Part shown: positions 54,315-64,000 of the stretch, piece after piece
How the letters are laid out: each line of letters starts with the position of its first letter
Position numbering within the stretch: the stretch's first letter is position 1
Source of the DNA: Pyxicephalus adspersus
Taxonomy: Eukaryota; Chordata; Amphibia; Anura; Pyxicephalidae
Length of the DNA stretch: 64,000 nt
Direction: 5' to 3'
Assembly: GCF_032062135.1 (NCBI RefSeq)
Contig: NC_092861.1
Coordinates: forward strand, 1,686,533 to 1,750,532
The notes under the pieces: generated by a model
Told to the model about the DNA's origin: nothing
Databases searched by the model: none
Seen by the model: the letters and a program-made list of their open reading frames with translations, nothing else
Program-made: the position numbers and the translations under genes

Positions 54315-57300
54315 CTGCAGGGGGGAGGAGGACAAGGACAGTTTAGGAGAACTGCAAAATAACAAGCCTTTGATAAAAGTACTTAACGTAAAGTAAATTC
54401 TTAATCTTTGCCTTTTCTGCTTTTTTCGTTCCCCTTCCATAAACAAGCTAATGATATATTTTCAATAAAGCATTCATATTACAAATCTTATTATATATTA
54501 TAGATGGGAGCAAACATCATAATGTCTTTCTGTATACATTTTTAGATTTAGTAAAGATATACATATTACACCATAATATTGTGTATTTGCCTGAACTTCC
54601 CTGAAAACTGCCGTAGAAGTGTGATAAAAATTTTGCATATTACATATGGGGGCTTGTCCGGGATCACCAAGCAAAACGGTTGGGGGCTCGTCCGGGATGG
54701 TTGAACCAAGCATTTGGGGGCTCGTCCGGGATCCAAAGCAAAATATTTGGTGCTCGTCCAAGATCTCCAAAACAATTAGCCAGGTGAATTTGCCTGCATA
54801 CTACCCAAGAAGCAGCTTCAGATATTTCTAGGTGGCATGCTCCCTTAAAATTTACTTTTGCAATGAGCTGGAAAGCATTCTCGTGGTATTCCAGAGGGCT
54901 TGGTGACATTAATACCACCTGGAGGTGTCTGAAATCAGGGCAATTATTTCTTTATTCTCTTCTTTATCAAAGGGTTATCCTGGTACAGGTAAACCCAAAG
55001 ACCCTAGAATAAAATGAATGTACCACAGCTAATGACAGTCAAGCTGCTAAATAAATTTGCATTCTTAGGTTAAACATTATATTAATTCCATCCTGTGATC
55101 ATTTGTTAAATAGACTTCCAGCCTCCCCATAATAAAATGGAATATTATCAAACAAATCCCCTACCTGTCCTGTGTCTGGTTCTGTCTTTAGTAGGTCTGT
55201 TGAGTAGAGTCCGCTTGTTCTCAATGTTGGATCATTCACCTGCTGTAATAACAAGTAGAAGAAGTCTGTAAGTAACCACTGAATTGGACCAATTGTGCAG
55301 TACAGAGGCAGCTACATGCTGCTACTTTTACTTTTGATCAAACTGACCCCAGAGTACACCAAATAGCCTAAAGCTTAAGGCACTTGACCATAGCAGTGAG
55401 GACGATATTGTCAAAAGTATCAGGACTTCCAAAGGACTAAGCTAAAGCTAAGGATAATATAACATACAAAGGTTAGGCATAGGTTAGACACCACATTACA
55501 ACCTCATGGTGTCACCATATAAATACAGAAAACATAACAAAATATTCTACGGCGATCCCTCACAACACCCTCTAGGGCAGTGTTTCCCAACCAGGGTTCC
55601 TCCCAAGTTTGCTTGAGCCATGGGCAGTCTGTGACTCTCAAGTCGGTTTTACAGATGCCAATGGCCTTTTTGGCTATCTGTAAAGGTGACTTTTCCAATA
55701 GCCAGCAATATAAGAGGCATTCTTCCCACTGACCACAACACAAGATATAGGAATTATAGAAGGGGTTCCCTGAGATCGGAAAGTTATTTCAAGGGTTCCC
55801 CCATGTTAAAATGGTCATCAAAGGGTCATCAGAGGGTCAAAAGCGAGGTGACATACCTGTTCTGTGCACATACTGTTCATGCCCTGCATGGGAAGAGAAC
55901 CCATCTGCACCTGCCCCGTCATCTGGTTCACATTCTGCACTCCGTTGTTGCCTCCTCCCATGGACACGGTGATGCTCATGTTATTGTACATTCCTTGCTG
56001 GCCTGGACCTGGCTGGTTCTGTCCCGTCTGGCCAAATACGCTGTATATATAAAGAAGAAGATCCTTCGGTTACACTCATGGAAAGTTTGTGCTCAGTAGA
56101 TTTCACCAAGTCATACGTAATAATAACACTACAAGCAAGAATTTCCCCAACATCATTTATTTCTACAATATTTCCCTTACTTATTTCTTGCAAGTTAAAA
56201 TAACTAATATCCACATCTATGTAGGGATTTCCGTATCTAGTTTCTATCCCTACGATGGTTGCTAGATGAAGAAACTAAGGAGCCATTGTTCAACTATGCA
56301 CTGGGTGATGGACTTTGCTGCCAAAACCTCCCAGGTAGTTGCCCCCAGATACACCTGGAATGGTAACAGCTGACCCCAACATGACCAGATACAAAATCGA
56401 TGATTATGGCCTAGACAAAAAAAGAGGTCAGGGCAAGGATTGTCCAAAAACAAGCAGAGGTCCTAGTGAGCAGCAGGTTGGGTCATAAATAGAAACTAGT
56501 AAAAAGGTTAGAATCAGGGGGAAAGCAGCCTGGGAGTCTCTGAGCTGCAACACTTCCTTATAAAACACCCAAAGCCCGTTAATTATCCATAAGTGTTCCT
56601 GGATATTTCCCAGAAGTAGAGGGTAGCATGGGGAAATGCCTGCAAATTTGTGGAATACAGGTCTGTAGGGTAATATAAATCCCAACAGGAGCAGCCCTAA
56701 TGGGGTTATTATTATCACGGGTCATGTGTACACTGGACTGAAGCAATGCCCTGTGGGAATTTATCCATTTTGTACTTTTTGTACAAATTTGGATTGTGAG
56801 ATAACGTTCCTTCAGCCCATAGCAGATGGGCATCATACGTTGGAACAATAGTCTACAGATTCCAGACAACCTGGACTTGTTCTGACATCAAGGCGAAGCC
56901 CTGCAAACTATCCATGGGATGCCAGCAGGAGGATAGCAATGGATGGAGCAAGTCAGGTAAAGCTTTACTATTATAACAATTATGGGATTCAGATTCTTGC
57001 TGAGCAATCTACAATTGATTGGAAATGGTCTGAAATTTAGCAGCTTTGCTCTTACCTGGAACTTCCCAGAGTGTTTGGCTGCCAGTTCTTAAGGTCAGGA
57101 GACTGATACCCGGGTGTGGATGGCGTCTGCTGGAGCATGGGGCTCTGAGATGGCGTGATGCGAGGTGACATCAGAGGGCTGGTGGGGCTGAGGGATGGAG
57201 CAAATGTGGGGTCCCCTTGCTGGCCGATTCCTGCGGGAGGTAACGTCAGACTGTCATTTTGCTGCAGCAATATCATATCATTTACAAGCAACTGGTCTCC

Positions 57301-59483
57301 GGAATGTTACGGAGAAGTGAAAGAGAGGGTCGAATCTTGGAGTGACAACACTGGTCCTCCATATAGAACATTGAGCGACTGTTGTCACCCAACTAAGACA
57401 AATGCTTTAAAACACATCTAAGGACTGGTGCTCGTACCTGCTGCTGAGTATTGAAAGACATTCTGTTGCATCTGTGTATTCATCCCGGAGCCAAACTGCC
57501 CTCCGACATTTCCCATCATGCCTCTGTTCACCATGCCGCCTCTTCCAGCCCCTGGGCGGTTAGGCAGTGCTGCCTCGGGGGTCGTGGCCATTGGTGAGAA
57601 AGGGCTAGTGGAGGGGGGAGGGTTGATGGGATTTGTACCATAACTATGAGGATAAGGGAACTGCTGGGGAGGGCCTTGCGGGAGCCTGGATGCCCCCATG
57701 TTGACAGGCAGACCGCCCGCTGGGGGAAGGTTGTTGCCGAAGTTCTGTTGCCTCATTAGCATGGCTCTCTGCTGCATTAGTTGTTGTTGTTGGCGGTGCT
57801 GCTGGCTGTAAAGTTCCCGCTGGCGCTGAGCCAACATCTGAGCGTTTAATGGGGGCTGTGAATACCAAAGTGAAAAAGATTATTCACATATCTCTTCTCA
57901 CTATCACAACCCAACAGTTCCTTCTACCATAATTCACCGCTGGAGTTACCTATGAGCAGCTTATGACTGCCATGCAATTTGCTGTAAACCAGCACTGGAA
58001 GCCCCAACTGCCATTATTTTTGCAACCTGCAATGGCAAACCAATCCAAAACCCCTCCAGTAAACCACATCACTGGTTTTAGATTTCCCCCGGAGATCATA
58101 CCACACAAAACATTTGTAGGCTCTGTTGAATTACCTGAGAATTGATGGCTTGTTGCATGGTTGGCCTCATTCCCATCTGTACCGCGTTCCCAACACCAAA
58201 CTGGCTAAGGATAGCCTGCCGGTTCTGGGGCAGAATCTGCAATGGAAATCAAATGCAATGCACATCAGCAAATACCCAAAAGAATCAACCTTAAGTGACT
58301 TTGATGATGCATAGACATCTGGGTCAGAGCATTTTCAAAACAACAGGTTGACCCATTGGATGAATGGTTGGTTTAGGAGCAAAGGAATGACTGGTGTGAC
58401 CTCCACAAATTAAAGAATGAACCCCATTATTATCTAAATACTGGAAACAAGGAATGCAAATGGCATCTGCATTAGGAAAGTTCTACAATGCTGCTTTCTG
58501 ATCCAGAATGGCTTGTTATGTTTCCTCAAGCCCAACTCATAACCCTTTCCATTGTATCTGTATGTGCATGGCCTACACATGGCATGCCCAATGGTTCCAG
58601 AAAGATGATAATGACACCTTACCTGATGCTGACCCTGTAACCTCTGCTGAAGCTGGAGCCGGAGTTGGGTGGTCGCTGTTCCCGGACGAGCCATTGCCTG
58701 CCTGGGCTGCATGTTCATGGCGTTGGGATAGGACCCTCTCTGTGGAGTGGGAGGCACCTGGACTGGCACAGGGCCAAATGTACTTTTCTGCCTGACCATG
58801 TTGGGGAAGGATCCGGGTAGGCCGGGGTTAGGTGTAGCAGTTGGGTAAGGCTGAGGATAGAGACCCGGCTTCTGGTCCATCAGAACTGGAGCCACCGGCT
58901 GCTGTGGGAATCTGTCGGTGACAACATCCAGACCACCACCCTGGAAGGAGGATAAGAGAAATCACTGATCAACCACTAGATCTCCAAGTTTCAGCCATAG
59001 ATTCATATGCAATTTTAAATTTTATGATTATCTAAACTTAAAGGAGATCATACAACTACCTCCTTCTGTACGAATCATGGTACCTTGTATGAGCCACCAT
59101 CAAGGTGCTATTGGCAAGAAGTCTGCGGATAAGCAAACCTCGCCATTTAATGAGAAAGATTTGCCTTTTACCACCCTGATATGTGTGACTTTACTTGTTA
59201 GCGATCTGTAGGTGCTCTTTAGTTATGTCTTTCAGCTGACAAAACAATTACCATACGCTTGGTTGGCGTCCAATGCTGAAGGTCTATCCCTACCACTGGC
59301 ACCGTCTCCAGGCCCGGAGAGCCCCTCCATACCTGCACCAGCTTGTCAATCCCGAGGGCCCGGTCTATCTCGGCCAGTTCCGTCTCTTCTTTGCCGCTGA
59401 GGATGGACACGAGCTGTTCGAAAAGGATCTTTTCGTCATTCTGCCCCTCCGTGGTGGTGGGAGAGCATAGAAAATCATCAATC
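54147..59483 (-). CDS. NCOA1: NCOA1 (SRC-1), nuclear receptor coactivator 1, eight 3' coding exons
   Basis: Exons 59483-59333, 58940-58623, 58236-58135, 57855-57438, 57230-57056, 56040-55857, 55239-55165 and 54314-54147 join without a break into 529 residues and a TGA. NCOA1 is a p160 coactivator that bridges ligand-bound nuclear receptors to CBP/p300 and CARM1 in the nucleus. Seen here are activation domain 1 (LVSILSGKEETELAEIDRAL and GIDKLVQ, the CBP-binding helices), the Gln-rich region (QLRLQLQQRLQGQ, QRELYSQQHRQQQQ), activation domain 2, and the extreme C-terminal LXXLL motif in KSLLQQLLTE, which marks the SRC-1a isoform. The bHLH-PAS region and the three central LXXLL boxes lie upstream and were not found before 64000. 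Confidence 0.97.
54647..54764 (+). mobile_element. Tandem array of retroviral tRNA-Pro primer-binding sites
   Basis: Four units of about 34 bp. Units 2 (54681-54698) and 3 (54715-54732) read tgggggctcgtccgggat, the exact complement of the 3' 18 bases of vertebrate proline tRNA including its added CCA. Unit 1 (54647-54664) has one change and unit 4 (54748-54764) is decayed. The spacers are alike (ccaagcaaaa type). The array resembles the leader start of a class I endogenous retrovirus. The bases just before unit 1 end in ttaca, possibly an LTR end, but no paired LTR and no gag, pol or env sequence was recognised. Confidence 0.75.
55165..55239 (-). CDS. NCOA1: NCOA1 penultimate exon with NAGNAG acceptor
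   Basis: 75 nt. VNDPTLRTSGLYSTDLLKTE and PDTGQ. The acceptor region reads tattacagcag, so splicing three bases earlier would add one Gln. The donor is gtaggg. Confidence 0.93.
55578..55815 (+). mobile_element. hAT-like miniature element, right end missing
   Basis: It begins cagtgtttcccaaccagggt and contains tttttggctatctgtaaagg and ttatttcaagggttccccca, as in a common vertebrate hAT miniature element. The expected mirror end (ggttgggaaacactg) is absent; the sequence drifts into unrelated DNA after ccccatgttaaaatgg. Confidence 0.7.
55857..56040 (-). CDS. NCOA1: NCOA1 exon, activation domain 2 region
   Basis: 184 nt. VFGQTGQNQPGPGQQGMYNN, MSITVSMGGGNNGVQNVNQM and MQGMNSMCTEQ. The acceptor is tttatatatacag and the donor gtatgt. 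Confidence 0.95.
57056..57230 (-). CDS. NCOA1: NCOA1 exon, Ser/Pro-rich
   Basis: 175 nt. IGQQGDPTFAPSLSPTSPLM, SPRITPSQSPMLQQTPSTPG and YQSPDLKNWQPNTLGSS, ending two bases into a Ser codon finished by the next exon. Confidence 0.95.
57438..57855 (-). CDS. NCOA1: NCOA1 exon, Gln-rich domain
   Basis: 418 nt. PPLNAQMLAQRQRELYSQQH, MLMRQQNFGNNLPPAGGLPV, GPPQQFPYPHSYGTNPINPP and QMQQNVFQYSAA. Confidence 0.96.
58135..58236 (-). CDS. NCOA1: NCOA1 exon, short Gln/Asn-rich
   Basis: 102 nt, 34 codons. ILPQNRQAILSQFGVGNAVQ then MGMRPTMQQAINSQ, phase 0 on both sides. The acceptor is ccattgcag and the donor gtaatt. Confidence 0.95.
58623..58940 (-). CDS. NCOA1: NCOA1 exon, Pro/Gln-rich linker
   Basis: 318 nt, 106 codons. 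It starts GGGLDVVTDRFPQQPVAPVL and contains MDQKPGLYPQPYPTA and MVRQKSTFGPVPVQVPP, ending QLRLQLQQRLQGQHQ. Confidence 0.96.
59333..59483 (-). CDS. NCOA1: NCOA1 exon, activation domain 1
   Basis: 151 nt. IDDFLCSPTTTEGQNDEKIL, FEQLVSILSGKEETELAEID and RALGIDKLVQ. It holds the CBP/p300-binding helices. The acceptor is ctcctccag and the donor gtatgg. Confidence 0.96.
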
Positions 59484-59563
59484 CTGGAGGAGAAAACAAA
59501 TCAAAAGAGATAAGAGAGCTGGAGGCACAGCCAGCCATGGCAGAGGGCACCAGAACCCAATAC

Positions 59564-59728
59564 NNNNNNNNNNNNNNNNNNNNNNNNNNNNNNNNNNNNN
59601 NNNNNNNNNNNNNNNNNNNNNNNNNNNNNNNNNNNNNNNNNNNNNNNNNNNNNNNNNNNNNNNNNNNNNNNNNNNNNNNNNNNNNNNNNNNNNNNNNNNN
59701 NNNNNNNNNNNNNNNNNNNNNNNNNNNN
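59564..59728. other. Assembly gap (165 N)
   Basis: A run of N in an NCOA1 intron. Frames spanning it are artefacts. Confidence 0.99.
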
Positions 59729-62700
59729 TGGTTGCAACTTGGCACCCAAGACCCAGAACATTCTCTACTTCTGTGGGACAGCCTTGGGTGCTCCATGCGC
59801 CATGAATGAATGAACCTAACTCAATGAACTTAAGTTACGTCATCCCAGCCCGACCAATCAAGATCAAGGAATGCGAAAGAGAAGAAGGTAGAAGATGGAG
59901 ACATTTTGGGTAAAATGGGGACAGGTGAGTATCCACGTCTGCCCATTACAGACCCACAGACTTCAACTGCCTTATATCTTATGGATGGAGACAGTCCCAA
60001 AGAAATTTATGATTCTGTGCGGACATGACCAGGGCAGTGAAGACGGTGGCACTGGATGTACACAAACATTAGATCTGCAGCCATCACATATACCAGGCAT
60101 CTGAGGAGGGCAGGTAGGTTTAGCAGTGGGGCAAATGGGATAATTGCACTTTGTCTTACAGGGCAGTTATCTTTTGAGTCTTGCTGAAGACCTCCAGTTC
60201 CTATCTGAACTATTTTACACATTTAAAGCAAAGAGAAATATTTTTGCCTTCCTGATTGGAAGGAATTCCTTAATTCAGATGACTGGGTGGAGATGTTCAT
60301 GTTGGCGAGGGTGCATGGAAATGTTGCATGGAAGTTAGGTTCATTATCTGATAAAACATGCACTGAGCTCAGTGTATATTAGAAAGAAAATCACAAACAG
60401 AAGAGATGAGCAATAACTGACCTCTCTAGCTGCTTGTACTGTGAAATAAATCCTTCTCAATGATCCTTAAAGATCACAACAAAGAATAATAGGTTTGGTT
60501 TCTAACAGTTTAAAACCACCTACTGTATCTTAAATTAGAGGATTGGCAAGGGTTTTCAAGATTATACTTCCATTAAAAGTAATAGGAAAATAGCTTTGAG
60601 TTGTGAACTTGGAGACCCTATTCCAACTGTAGTATGACATGCATACCCGAAACACATGGGAAAGCATTACAGAAACACATGGTGACACCTGTTGGTGTGC
60701 TGTAGTGCAATTCATCTCCACTGCATCTGCATTACAATGCTTAGAAATGAAGATGAATTCCTCCACAATGCCTGCAGCTAGAAAGATTTTTTTAACACAT
60801 TTTTACCGCTTGTTCAGAATCCTAATGATTATTAACATATTAACCTATATTAGCAATATTTTAGTATTTATAAAAGGTACAAAGAATTATTTTAAACCTG
60901 TTGGCACCATAGAGATTTGTCCCTTAGGCAGCTGACGCCGGTTCTGACGATTATCTTGACAGCCATGGCATTCATTATCACACCCGGGAACAATTAGACA
61001 ATGTAGAATGTTGATGGCAGTGAATGATGTAACTTGGGTCTAATACAGTGAAGTCACAATGAGACTCAATGATACAAATTATTGATGAAACTTATGAGGG
61101 GCCTATTAGTTTCTTTATGGGACCATTGTGTTTTATAGTTGTAGACTTTGAAGATTAAACATGGGGGAAATGTACAATAAGAGAGATTGTAAATATATAG
61201 ACAGAGGGGTTGATAAAATCCACAGAGACCATGGACAGCGGCCCAATCTTTGTTATGGTCCCAATGATCCATCCGCCATCTTTTTTTCCCATTAGGTTTG
61301 ATATACATTACACCATTGACCCAATGGGCTTTATTCACCAAAAGTAAAGTGATGAAATATCAGGCTAAACAGTTTTCACTTTTAAAACCCAATTATATGC
61401 CAGAAATTCTACAACAAATAATTGCTTTACAAAATTAAAATTACTTTACTGAGTGATCATGCCCATTTCTTTAGTAAGTTTAGCCTATTATGTTGATATT
61501 GATTTTACTTCTATGGTCTTACCAAGTTGCACATTTTAAAAAATGGGCATAACAGGGGCACAGGAGCTGGTCACTTTGGCCACTGGGCCCCTTAGCCCTT
61601 GGAGGACCAACAGGGCACAGGTTCATAGCCAAATGCCCTTTCCATTGTCATAACCTTGTAGTCACCATCATCCTTCACAACTGCTGGACAGGGCGGTGTC
61701 TCCTATAACCTTTTATACTATGGCTCCGTGTGGGAAACCAATTATTTTCCAGTAGAAGGGCAATTGGTGACCAACTGGTAAACCAATCAAGCTTCTACTG
61801 GAAAAATTAAATTCAGCCAACCCAAGTCCAAACTCATCTGAATCCAATGATCTTTGGATCTCTCCTTGTTCACCTCTCTTTTAATAGAGGTGAACAAGGG
61901 GACGTTCCTGCTGCTTAGCCTACAAATCATGGGTCTACCTCTTGGGGTGGCAATTCTTTGGAATGCTCTAGAACCCCATCAGGGACCCCATATTGGACAA
62001 CCCATGAGCAGTTCTAATGTCATCTGGAGGGCACCCTGGACCCTGCCACTTTAATTTTTCATTAGTATTGGTGTATTCCATTAGATTCCTAGAGGACCTC
62101 CAGCTTCACCTTTTTTTGAATCTATCCCAAGCCTCCCCTTCATTACAATTGCCCACCGGCCTTCCCTCTGCCACCAGCATAGCTTTTAGTCTTGAGTAGT
62201 TGTACCAGCTCCTCCAATGATGGGCCTTGCATACGGCATGAGACCCCCTGTACCCAACAAATCCCCATGGGTCAGACCACTGAAGGAAGATTTGCAGAGG
62301 AAGATAGGGATTTGGGTCCACAAGACCAAGTCTACCATGGACTGCTCTGACCTCAGGTGACCCTTCCTAGCACCGGCCCTGCACAAGGGTTAAATCTGTG
62401 CGGAATTCCTGTTCCTCTGTAAAGCTGCATGGAAATGATCATATGTAAAGTATTAAAATGGGTCACAGTTGACCCAGGGGCCCCAGACCTCCTCCCATAA
62501 TGCCCCTCACCCTCTCCCCTGGAGTTTATTTGCTCCTGTGTGCACATAGAAAAGGTATCGAGCTCCATGAAAATCTAATTACGGCTAGCACCGGTTTGGC
62601 TAATAAAATACTGCGATGTGGCAGGAAAACACAAGGTGGCTTTGATAGAGGAATCCGCAGTGCAGTAACGGAGAGCAGAAATGTTTCTCCTTTTAGTGAT

Positions 62701-63890
62701 AGATGAGTACCAGATGTGGGGAGCCAGGGCCTGCGCTGGAAGCAAAAACACGGCTGCAAATGGGACTTTACCAGTGATGGTTAACCCAGTCGCTGCGGGA
62801 TGAAACGCTAAATACAGGGAGAGGATTTGCTTGCTGTCCTAGCCTAAAATTTACACAGCTCTGCTGCATAGCATAGGGACTTATATGCTTCAGATCAGTA
62901 ATACTTGAATGGACAGTGAAAAGAGAAGCAGCAGACTGATGACTTATTTGCGTCTTCAATCAGCATGCTCCTACTACTGCAGCCCAACTGATTGACTCCA
63001 TGTCAGCTTTCCAACAGGTAAGTAGCTCCTGCAGTCATGGTGGGGTAGCCTGCTTACCCTCCCTGCAACAGGAGCTTCTGTTCTGGTGCTGCTGCTGCTC
63101 TTCCAGTCTTCCAGGTAATTTACGGAATGTTATGTCCTCCTGCATGGGTTCTTGTTCCATGCAGCAGCTGGCTGCCACATTCTGCTGCATGCTGCATGAG
63201 GTCACATGACATACATGAAAGCTTAGGAGCAGAATGCAGGTAAGTGACCGAGAGTGGCTACAAGAAGAGGAAGACCCCATGCTGGAGGAGAGAACAGAAT
63301 TTTAAATTATCTCTAAGTATATGAGAATGGAAGGGAATTATGGTGGCTGCAAATATGACCCTTGAGGGATGGTGGGGAGGAGGTGGGGGGTAAAGTTTTT
63401 CTACAGGCCTCATAATGTGTAATTGCACCCCTGTTCATGGGAATCCAAATTCAGACCTGCTAAGGAATGACCACCCAGAGTTTAATTTACACATAATTGG
63501 TGTCATGCGTCGCATTGTATCCCAGTAGCCACCACTAGGTGTCGTCACCTTAAACTAAGCAGGCGAATAATCAGATTACTGTGAATGATGGAGGCCAAAA
63601 AAAGAATTCCCAGCTTTGCAGCGATCCTATTATGCTGGGGAGCTCAGGTGCCTTTGATTCCCTGTGAAATGCAAGCAAAGGGGAGCGGGGGCCTAAAAAA
63701 AGGGGGATTAGTGCTCCACGCTCCCTGGAGGGCAACATGTGATCCCATTGGTCTGCGCTAAATTCCCAGAAACTTCTCACAGCTTTTTAAAGAGCCCCCA
63801 AAAGAAGAACAGGCGGGCGTATGACTTCTAAAAATAACAGGGTGACAAAGCATTGATGGATTGTGCTGGGTGTCCTCAGAGGACCTGGGA
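59729..63890. other. NCOA1 intron, no exon seen
   Basis: The next upstream NCOA1 exon is long in other vertebrates and codes for the receptor-interaction region. It is not present here, so this is intron. No clear repeat family was identified apart from CT/CA-rich and gctgctg-rich words near 63050-63190. Confidence 0.55.
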
Positions 63891-63894
63891 CAAA

Positions 63895-64000
63895 ATCAAT
63901 AGATATACATTACATACATTATCCATATCTATCCCATATATATATAATCTATACAGATATACATTATCCATATCTATCCCATATATATATATATATATAT
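63895..64000. repeat. AT microsatellite with a 45-60 bp duplication
   Basis: acattatccatatctatccc followed by (at)n occurs twice, and the window ends inside a TA run. Confidence 0.85.

Noticed and set aside
54647..54764. tRNA-Pro gene or tRNA-derived SINE at the PBS array
   Set aside because: Only the 3' 18 bases are present, in complement, with the non-genomic CCA included; no A or B box accompanies them.
59365..59796. 143-codon frame crossing the 59564-59728 gap
   Set aside because: Part is NCOA1 in the real exon frame; the rest is intron and unknown bases.
1..64000. CRISPR array or prokaryotic operon
   Set aside because: The tandem repeats have no constant repeat/unique spacer pattern and the genes are intron-containing vertebrate genes.

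Overview
The window is vertebrate nuclear DNA. It has short phase-compatible exons with GT-AG introns, long repeat-rich introns, tRNA-derived SINE-like elements, L2/CR1-like LINE tails, hAT, mariner and Tc1 miniature elements, and many minisatellites. The protein fragments and repeat style suggest an amphibian, probably a frog; that is inference, not proof. Three runs of N (16917-17735, 18481-18779, 59564-59728) show a draft assembly.

The genes are the block found on human 2p23: DNAJC27, ADCY3, CENPO and NCOA1. From left to right there are five internal exons of DNAJC27 on the minus strand (1202-4002), then one isolated, perfectly spliced exon of ADCY3 on the minus strand (8457-8606). After the two assembly gaps come the last eight coding exons of ADCY3 on the plus strand (26469-37224, ending in a stop). 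The last three coding exons of CENPO follow on the minus strand (43833-44814), tail to tail with ADCY3, and then the last eight coding exons of NCOA1 on the minus strand (54147-59483, SRC-1a type C-terminus). PTRHD1, which lies between CENPO and NCOA1 in human, was not seen. No ADCY3 exons for the first membrane domain or C1 catalytic domain were found, and the first DNAJC27, CENPO and NCOA1 exons are also absent.

The right half (26-60 kb) has the expected gene order. The left half does not: the ADCY3 exon at 8.5 kb points away from the rest of ADCY3 and lies on the wrong side of DNAJC27. This cannot be explained by one simple inversion, so either the left contig is chimeric or the locus is rearranged.

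Most of the remaining sequence is repeats. Notable items are a four-unit 34-bp tandem array whose core equals a retroviral proline-tRNA primer-binding site (inside an NCOA1 intron) and a defective Passport-like Tc1 element inside a 54-bp minisatellite. One ADCY3 intron is made almost wholly of nested DNA transposons, and several arrays repeat known transcription-factor motifs (E-box, CRE half-site). A CpG-rich promoter-like patch near 13.5-13.8 kb carries an RFX X-box and a ZNF143-type site.

The genes do not form one pathway. ADCY3 makes cAMP at the ciliary or plasma membrane, DNAJC27 is a Rab-like GTPase with a J domain, CENPO is a kinetochore protein and NCOA1 is a nuclear-receptor coactivator. 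Their proximity is conserved synteny.
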